64,000 bases of DNA from Paratinospora sagittata (taxonomy: Eukaryota > Streptophyta > Magnoliopsida > Ranunculales > Menispermaceae). This document shows positions 51,801-60,800 of this stretch, one piece after another. The notes beneath the pieces were generated by a model, which saw only the letters and a program-made list of their open reading frames with translations, did not search any database and was not told where the DNA came from. The stretch lies in NCBI GenBank assembly GCA_035771175.1, contig CM069593.1:22185956-22249955 (forward strand), read 5' to 3'. Position 1 is the stretch's first letter; every line of letters begins with the position of its first letter. The position numbers and the translations under genes were made by a program.

Positions 51801-54800
51801 GAGATGAATGGAAGACAACTTTCAAGACAAAGGATAGCCTTTATGAGTGGTTGATTATGCCATTTGGCCTTTCTAATGCCCCCTCTACACTCATGAGGCT
51901 TATGACTCATATTTTACGTCCCTATATTGGGAAGTTTGTCGTTGTCTATGTCAATGACATACTTCTCTATAGCATTTCCGAGTCAGACCATATTCAACAT
52001 CTTCAGGTTATTTTACAAGATTTGAAGGGGGCCAAGTTGTACTACAGCTCCAGAAGTGTTCGTTCCTCATTGACTCAGTTGTTTTCTTGGGCTTTGTGAT
52101 TTCTGCACAAGGGGTTCATGTTGATAATTCTAAGGTACAGGCTATACTTGATTGGCCTACTCCACTACCCTCACACAGGTTCAAAGTTTCCATGGCTTGG
52201 CTACTTTCTACCAACGATTCATTCAGAATTTTAGTAGCATTGTAGGTTGTAGCTCCCATCACCTCTTGTATGAAATAGGGCCCTTTTGAGTGGAATCCCG
52301 AGGCTAATGCTGCCTTTCACTTGATTAAGGAGAGGATGACTTCTGCTCCTATTCTAGCATTGCCAGATTTTTCACAACTATTTTAGGTTACATGTGATGC
52401 ATCCAAGCAGGGCATTGGGGATGTCTTAAGCCAAAATGGACGTCATGTTGCATTCTTTAGTCAGAAGCTGGATGGGGCTAAGCTGAATTATTTCACTTAT
52501 GATCTGGAGCTCTATTCAGTTGTACAGGCTTTGCGACATTGGCGTCATTATCCTATACATAAGGAGTTCATCATTAAATCAGATCGTGAGGCACTTCGAT
52601 ATATTACCCAGCAAAAAGTTTCTAATCGACATGCCAAGTGGTTTGCATTCTTACAGGGTTATACCTTCCATTTGCAGTTTCAAGCTGGGAAGGATAATCG
52701 ATTTGCAAATGCATTGAGTCGGCGTACTCCCTTGCTTGTCACTTTGCGCACTTCGCTTTTTGGTTTCGATGAGTTACAAGATCTATATGTCAGTGATGAG
52801 TACTTTGGCCCTATTCATGCTGATTGCTTATTACATCATGGGGCTTTTGGTGATTATCTTCTTCAGGATGGTTTTTATTTCATGGGCAACAGTTATGCAT
52901 TCCTTCTTCCTCCCTCCGTGAGCATATTATGACTGAGATGCATGCTGGGGGAATGGCTGGTCATTTTGGGGTTATTAAGACCATTGCTTCTATTCGTGAT
53001 GTCCCTATTCCTTACAGACCTTAGCTAGATGCTTCTATGGACTTTGTATTGGGACTTCCATGATCCTCGCATCGTATGGACTCCATTCTTGTGGTGGTCG
53101 ATCGATTCTCCAAGATGACTCACTTCATTCCATGCACTCGCACTGTTGATGCCGCTCATAATGCTCATTTATACTTTCGTGAAGTTGTTCGCTTACATGG
53201 CATTCCTCGTAGTATTACTTCTGATCGGGATGTGCGCTTCACTAGCTACTTTTGGAAAACGTTGTGGAAGCTCTTGAAGTGCCAGCTGCAATTCTCTGCT
53301 GCTTTTCACCCGCAAACAGATGGTCAGACTAAAGTCGTCAATCGTAGCTTGGGAGATTTGTTACGATGCTTGATTGAGGAGAAGCCTAAGTCTTGGGTGT
53401 TTGTTTTGACACAAACAAAGTTCGCTTATAACAACTTTGTTAGCCGGTCTACTTGTTTATCACCGTTTATGATTGTGACTGGTACTTCACCTCTTACAGT
53501 TGTGGACTTGGCCTCTATTCCACCTACTCTCCTGGTGTGTGCTTCTGCAAAGGAGTTTGCTTCCAAGATTAAGTATATCCACAACGATGTTCGTAGTCGC
53601 CTTAAGAAGTCATACGCTTCTTATAAGGCTCATGTAAATGCTCATCTACGATCTGTTTATTTCAAGGTTGGTAATTTGGTGATGGTTTATTTGTGAAAGG
53701 AACAACTATCATCTCCTCAAAAGTTGATGATGCGGAGTTATGGCCCTTTTTCTATTGTTGCTTGTCATGGTGATAATACATGAGGTCGACCTTCCTTTTA
53801 AGTGGCGCATATCTCGGTCTTTTAATGTTGCGTGACTTTCTCCTTTTGTGGGTGATGTGATTCCTCTTATACCTCTACCTAGCAATGCTCGCTCAGTGCC
53901 TACTTCTGCTTCTAAACGTGTTGAAGGTGTTCGAGATGTTTCTTCATTCTCTATTCGCCTTGGTACCTGTACTCGCTATTTAGTCAAGTGGGGTGGGCGT
54001 CCTTTGTCTGAGAGTACTTGGATTTCAAAGGCAAGATTTCAAAGACTTAATCCTGATTTTTATGATGCGTACAAGAACTCCATCTCGAGGACGAACTCTT
54101 CTCATGCTGGAGGGATTGATGCAGGGACGCATGAAACACGTGCATAACATGTTTAGCATGTCTTTTATTTTTATTATGTTTTCTATTTTCGTTTCATGTC
54201 TTCGTTAGTGGGCCCACGTTAAGTGGTTTAAACCCACGTAGTTAAATAGTTGGAAGTTGTGTCAGTTTAGGATTTTATTTGATAGTTTGTTATAAATAAG
54301 GCTTTTTGCCATCAGGAAAGGGGATATGATATTTTTCTGAAGAATTCGAATCAATAGATTTATTTTGGTTATCTTTGTGTATTTTCGTTCTTGATTCCGC
54401 GACGAATCTACATCAGAAAGTGTTCAAGGTGATAAACAATAGCGAAGCCTTAAAACTTTTCAAGAAGGGCAAGCCTTGGCACAACGGCTAAGGTTACCCC
54501 ATTGTGACCAAGACGTCATGAATTCGAATCCAGAAACAACCTCTTCAATATGGTGGTAAAGATACATAAATTACCCCTCCCAAAACCCCGCAATGACAGG
54601 AACCTCGTGGACTAGGTACAACCTTTTTCTTAGCCCAAAGGTTTAACAGAATCTCTATGGAACCATCCAATTTCTATAACTAATTGAATTTCATTGCACC
54701 AATGCATTGGTTACATTTAAGAGGGTAATACAAAAGTTTTTATAACTACAAATATGAGTCAAAGCGTCACTGGCACTTCCACGACTAGCTCAACCCTATT

Positions 54801-57800
54801 GTTGGAATAGCTGTGTGTACCATCATCGAGATTTTGATTGCTTAAAAACCAATTTGGTCCAAAATTAAGGAATAACCAATTAAACCAAATGATGCCCTCA
54901 ATGTTGCCAAACTACGCATGTAACCCAAGTCAATTCACAAGTTTTTCAAATCCACTAGTGAGAGATGCACAAAATACATGTATGTCATCACTAAGACCAA
55001 CAAGCTTGACAAGACTATGAATTGAGCGGATTAACAATCAAACATAAATTTAGCTATCATGTATTAAAGAGGCAAAGCATTTGTGCTAGTTGGACTATAG
55101 AAAAAGTCAAGACAAACCCTATAGCTACTCATATAACAAGTAGCCCTTAAACAATAAAACATATATATATATATATATATTAAGCAGACACAATGCTATT
55201 TAATTAATTGACCATTAACACAAAATAAAACTCTGGAAACAAGCACCAGAAGTGCTTGGCCCATATTGAGCAAGTAACCTCCTGAACACAAACTCAATGT
55301 GTCTGATACAAGCAATTGGACCAACTTAGACTCCAATCAGACAATGACAAACCCTTAACTAAGGATGAAGCAAAAGCCCATGTACTAGCCACTTAGCCAG
55401 GAATCTAATGTTGTCCCAGACTCGTACTCCTTCCTTGGTAATGTTGTTAAAGATTCTCCTATTCCGCTCAAGCCAAAGAGACCAAACTGTTGCGAATGAC
55501 ACAATTCGAACCATCTCTTTTTCTATCCCCAAAAGGTTAGGTAAGTGTGATAGAGATAAAGCATCATTTGAATAAAATATATTGAATTGATGAGGAACAC
55601 GATTTCTAGTTGTATCATTAGCAATTGCATGAATCTAGAGAATTTTCTGATATAATCATGTACTTTATTGAGATACAACAAGAGAACTCCCCTCTAAGAA
55701 TTGTATACGCGATTTCATTTCGTACAGCTCAAGCAAAAACATTCCAATACTAATTTCAAGCACATATGTAATTAGAAAGTTTGAAACTTCCCTTTTTACT
55801 TCCAAAGATTCACTCATGAATATATTAAGGACCAAATGCTTGATGAAAATGCCAACTTATCAAGTCAGCTCATTCACCTTTATGTGGACCATCACAAGCA
55901 TCTTGAATCTTGTATCTTTACTTCATTTTTATTTGTATTTCAGCTATTTTTTTATTTGTGTGCAATGCATGCTTTTGTTTGTATTGCATCGATAGGAATT
56001 CTCTTATTCAAACCATATGAATTGATTGAAACCTAAGGCTTTAACATAGAAATTCAAGACCTTTCAAAACCATCTGATTGTTAAGCATAAATCAAAACCA
56101 AAAACTACAGATACACATGAAATAAAAATCCATAGCATAGGGTAACAGTGAACAAGTCTTGTGCAATGAAGAAAGCATGAATGGAAACTTAAAAAGGTAA
56201 ACAAACTATTTAAATAACTTCAGCTTTCTTGTGTCATTCACAATACATATGGGCTCCCTTAATGATGCATTTTTTTTAACTGAAAAGCAAAGATGAAATC
56301 CATACCATAATCTTCCCGCGGCCGCTGTCCGTGATCCCCTAGAACAGCAGTTACCAATTCCATTGAGACACACATACGATTCGTCTAAAACAAAATCATA
56401 TATATGATTACTTTCTTTGAAGAAGTTGATGAAGTTGCAATGATAAGCATAATGCACAAGCTTTAAAACAAGGAAGTAACTATATATTACAGCATAAAAC
56501 TCATCTCATTCTAAGGTCTTAAATATGTTATACCTAACAAGTAGCAAGTAGAGACACAAAAAATCAATTAGAAAAAGATGAAAAAACTAAGTTAAGATAA
56601 AGATTTAGAAAGCAAAATCGCATAAATCTCATATATTAATGTACCTTTGAATTCATAATGCTGGACATAGTTCATTAAATCTCATATATTAACGTACCTT
56701 TGAATTCATAATGCTGGACACAGTTCAATTAAGATTAATGAATGATGTGTGTGTGTGTGTGTGTGAATGGAAGAAACAGAAAGTGCTTCTTTTCATGTGG
56801 TTTTTCCAAGGCTGGTGGGGCCTCCTATTTTCTCTTCACTTTTCTTTTGATATAAGACAATGGAGGAAGAATACGAAAAAATAGCCCAAGAAATGCACCT
56901 AGACTAATCTACATGAATGGTTTCTGACCCAAATAGATACCAACTACATATAAGTTCAGAAGAAACAACTACAGCATCTCTAATACCTCTTTCCCACAAA
57001 TATTTGTACTTATCACGACTGACTCTTCAGTGAAAAGGATGAAATTATTAGTGTCTCTGAAATGTTATGAGACATGGACTAACTCTCACACAAAGCTCCT
57101 TTGATGTTTGTCAGTCTACAGGATTCTACACACCCAGTAATGATCACAAAGTTAACAACCATATCTCCAGTGAAAAATAAATCACAGGATGGGAGTTCAT
57201 TTTGAGGTACAAGCCCAAGCTAATAGCGTCTCTCTAGCTGGCAAAGGAATTATATAAGATCATTTCGTCTTTTGTTGGCAAAAGTAAACAAGAAGATTTT
57301 TCTTTTGACATGAACAATATTCCTGTACCCCTCTTACTTATTTAAAGGAATGTTACTGGGTTGGTATGGTTTAAGTATCAAGGCATCCAAAAATCAGAAT
57401 ATCAAAAATATTGTTGTTGATCCTTAGGGTTCCAGTTCCAACCAGTTGACAGAAGTGGAAACAACCAAACTCATTGTTTTTTTGTTATTACCAGTTATAT
57501 TCAGATTTGAGTTAGCATTTAGCAACAAACTTTCAATTCCTATCAGTTCAGTGATGGTTCTTTTCAAATAGGTCTTAACAAAAGCAAGAACCATTAATAT
57601 TGCCAGTTTATTGATCTAGTACTAGTTAGAATGGTTACCAAAAATCTCCCCCTCCCAACCTAAGTTCCTTTCATCTAGGTATTGATTAAGGAGGGAGATT
57701 TCTGAGATAATGGGTCATTTTCAGTAAATGCACACATTATGACATGGAAAACACAATTTGTGCTAGAAATAACTAATCTTGTTGCTAAATTGAAAGAACT

Positions 57801-60800
57801 AGGGATGAATGTTGGTGAATTTTTCTTAATGTCTAGTTCATTTTAAACTCATTGCCTCGGTATAGGTCATTTCAAATGCACTACAACATCATTAAGGATA
57901 AGTGGAATGTGAATAAGTTGGCTAGTATGCTTGTTCAAGAAAACGCACAACTCAATCAACAAAAACAACATTCTGCTCAGCTCGTGACTCAAGGGCCAAA
58001 CAAGAAAGGGAAGAAAAGGGGAAAGCATAAAGCGTGGACCACCCAAATCTAACGAGCCTGCCCAAGTTCAAAAAAGGAACATATTGATAAATGCCACTTA
58101 TATAAAAAATTATAGCTTTATCAAAAAGATTGCTAGAAAAGAAAGGTCCAATTCGAAAAGAAAGGTATTAATTTCAATAATGTTTCTTCTCAAGAAAAAA
58201 TCATTAATGTTTGTTTTGAATCTAATCTTACTAAAGTTCCAAATACTTGGTGGATTGATTCAGGTCCTACTGTTCATATTTTTAACACAAGTTGCACAAT
58301 GCAGGGATTTGTTACGAACCAAACCATAAAGAGAAATGAGAAGTACATCATGAGAAATCAGGACAAGGTTTCAATTGAAGTTGTTGGCACTTTACACTAG
58401 TCTTTAGATACTGGATTTACTTTAGAAATGTTTGACACCTTTCGCATTCTCACATTCTCCAGCAAAGCACCCAAAAAAAATTATATTTTAGATCGATTAG
58501 TAATTACTTAATTGGTTAGCCTAAAAAATACAAGCTATAGAATTTATTTATCTCATTGTAGTGCAAGAATTATGGAAATTGGAAACACCAGATTCCTGAA
58601 GAACAGTAAAGACAGTGAGAGTGATAAACCACAAACTATAAAAGTTCATAAGGTAAGGATATGCATCTCATTACCTATTACTTCCAAGGAAGTTGTTATT
58701 TCTATATTTGTTCCTAATTTTGACAACATTGAACAACAAATTACTGATCAATTTCCCATAATGGAATCATCACCAATAACCAAATTGCAGAACCACAGGG
58801 AATAACATTAAGGAGAGTTCAAAGAGAAAGAATATATGCTACTCCAGATGATTATATGGCGTATCTACAAGAATTTAACTATGATATAGGGACAAGTAAA
58901 GATTTGGTTTCATATGTTAAAGCAATAGAAACTGTGATTTTGCAAACTAGATTGATTCCATGAATGCAGATTTAAAATAAAAGGCTCAAAGTAAAGATTG
59001 AGATTTTATTGGATTGCCTGACAATTTTAAGAAAGTCGATTTTAAATGAGTCTTTAGGACTAAAAGTGACTCCATTGACAATAACAAACAATTTAAAGCT
59101 AGACTTATAGCCAAAGGTTTTACTCAGAAACACGACATTCATTATAAAGGACCCTTTTTCCATCTAAAATGGAAACTTTCAAACTTACTATAGCATCGGT
59201 GGCTTATTTTAATCCTAAGTTACACCAAATTGAAACAAAATCTACTATTCTAAATGGTAGTTTAAAGAAACAGGTCCATATAGATCAGCTTAAGGTATTC
59301 ATAGAAGAAGGTTGTAAACTTAAGAAGTCATTTACGGACTAAGCAAGCCTCCCAACAATGGTATCTTAAGTTTAATGATATTGTTATATCTTTCAATTCT
59401 AGAGAAAACGTCATTGATCGGTGTACATTAGTTTGGAGTAAGTTCAAATTTTTTATCTTATTTATTAATGATATTTTGTTTGTCAAAAGTTTCTCTTTAA
59501 GAACTTTGAAAAATAAAGGATATGATGAGGCAAACTACATGATAGGTATCAAAACCTTTCGCAATCGATCACGTGGATTATTGGGATTATCTTAGAAAGC
59601 ATATATAGAAAAGATTCTAAAGAAATTCTATATGATAAATGTTCGGCGGGTACTGCTTCTATGCAAAAAGAAGATAAGACTTTGTTATTTATTGTTGTCA
59701 AAATGAGGAACAACTACAAAGTAACAATGTCCTTAAAAGTAATATATAATGGGACATGTCGCAGACTTCTTGAATTTCGACAAGTTTGTGATATATCGTA
59801 TACCACTCCCACTGTTTTCACCATTCTTAAGGAATCTAGCATTTTCTATTTTCACAATTCTAGCACTATAATTAGGACAATAAATTCTATAGCCCTTTGG
59901 TTTTTCAAAGTGACCACTAATGGTTCTAAAATTTTCAACTTCCTTTCTTGTGTTTTCACCATTCTTAAGGAATCTAGCATTTTCTAGCTTCACAATTCTG
60001 GCACTATAATTAGGACAATAAATTCTATAGCCCTTGGGTTTTTCAAAGTGATCACTAATGGTTCTAAAATTTTCAACTTCCTTTCTTGTGGATTGTAATT
60101 TTTGGCCTCTGCTAGACAACCCCACATATGTAGATGTCTCATACTCTATGTCCTTCCAATCCACAATTCAAAAGGGGTTTTAGATACTGACTTCTAAATT
60201 AAGTTGACTAATACATGCATAATTCTAGCTTCAAAGTTTAGTGCTAGAAGGGGAAGGAGTACACAGTACCTTTCGCTTTCTTTTGACTGGGATTATTGAG
60301 TCATCATCAATTCATCACCAAGTTATTTTACATAGCTTCAAACATGGTTGTCATGCAAATTTAATGGAATGATTTATAACTGGAGCTATACTAATATTAC
60401 CATTGTGCTTTGAAGATTCCATTGTGCTTTCATTAGAAATTATAAGGAAATTACCTCAAGAAAATTGTTGAACTCAGATTCCTTTTTAAATGCTTCAGTC
60501 CCCCATGCCTCGCGGAACATCTTTCCCAAAACAAAAACACCAACAGCAGTATATCTGCATTATGAGCATAATGCTCTCTCAGATTCAACTTGGAATAGAG
60601 ACTCTCGAAGAAGTTAGGTGGGGTTTGAAGATTTTTAACCAATAATGAAGGTAACAGAGAAACAATGCAGAAACTATAAATTATGAACATACATATTTCC
60701 AAAGCTATTCTTAGCATATGCTCCACCCTCATTCCCGGCATACATGAAAAGTGACCCTGAATGTTTGAGTGAGACCTGTAGAAGTCACACATGTCAAACC

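Larger units (their letters stand above)
49002..54415 (+). mobile_element. Ty3/gypsy chromovirus, complete with LTRs but inactive
   Basis: This 5414-bp element has two 299-bp LTRs beginning TGATGCAGGG and ending TACATCA. It is flanked by the 5-bp duplication gaaag (48997-49001 and 54416-54420), the left copy lying in an (AGTGAA)n tract. A primer site and a purine tract sit at the expected places. The domain order gag, protease, reverse transcriptase, RNase H, integrase, chromodomain identifies a plant chromovirus. By eye the LTRs differ at about 23 of 299 sites, so the insertion is not recent. It lies antisense in RNL intron 6. Confidence 0.93.
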
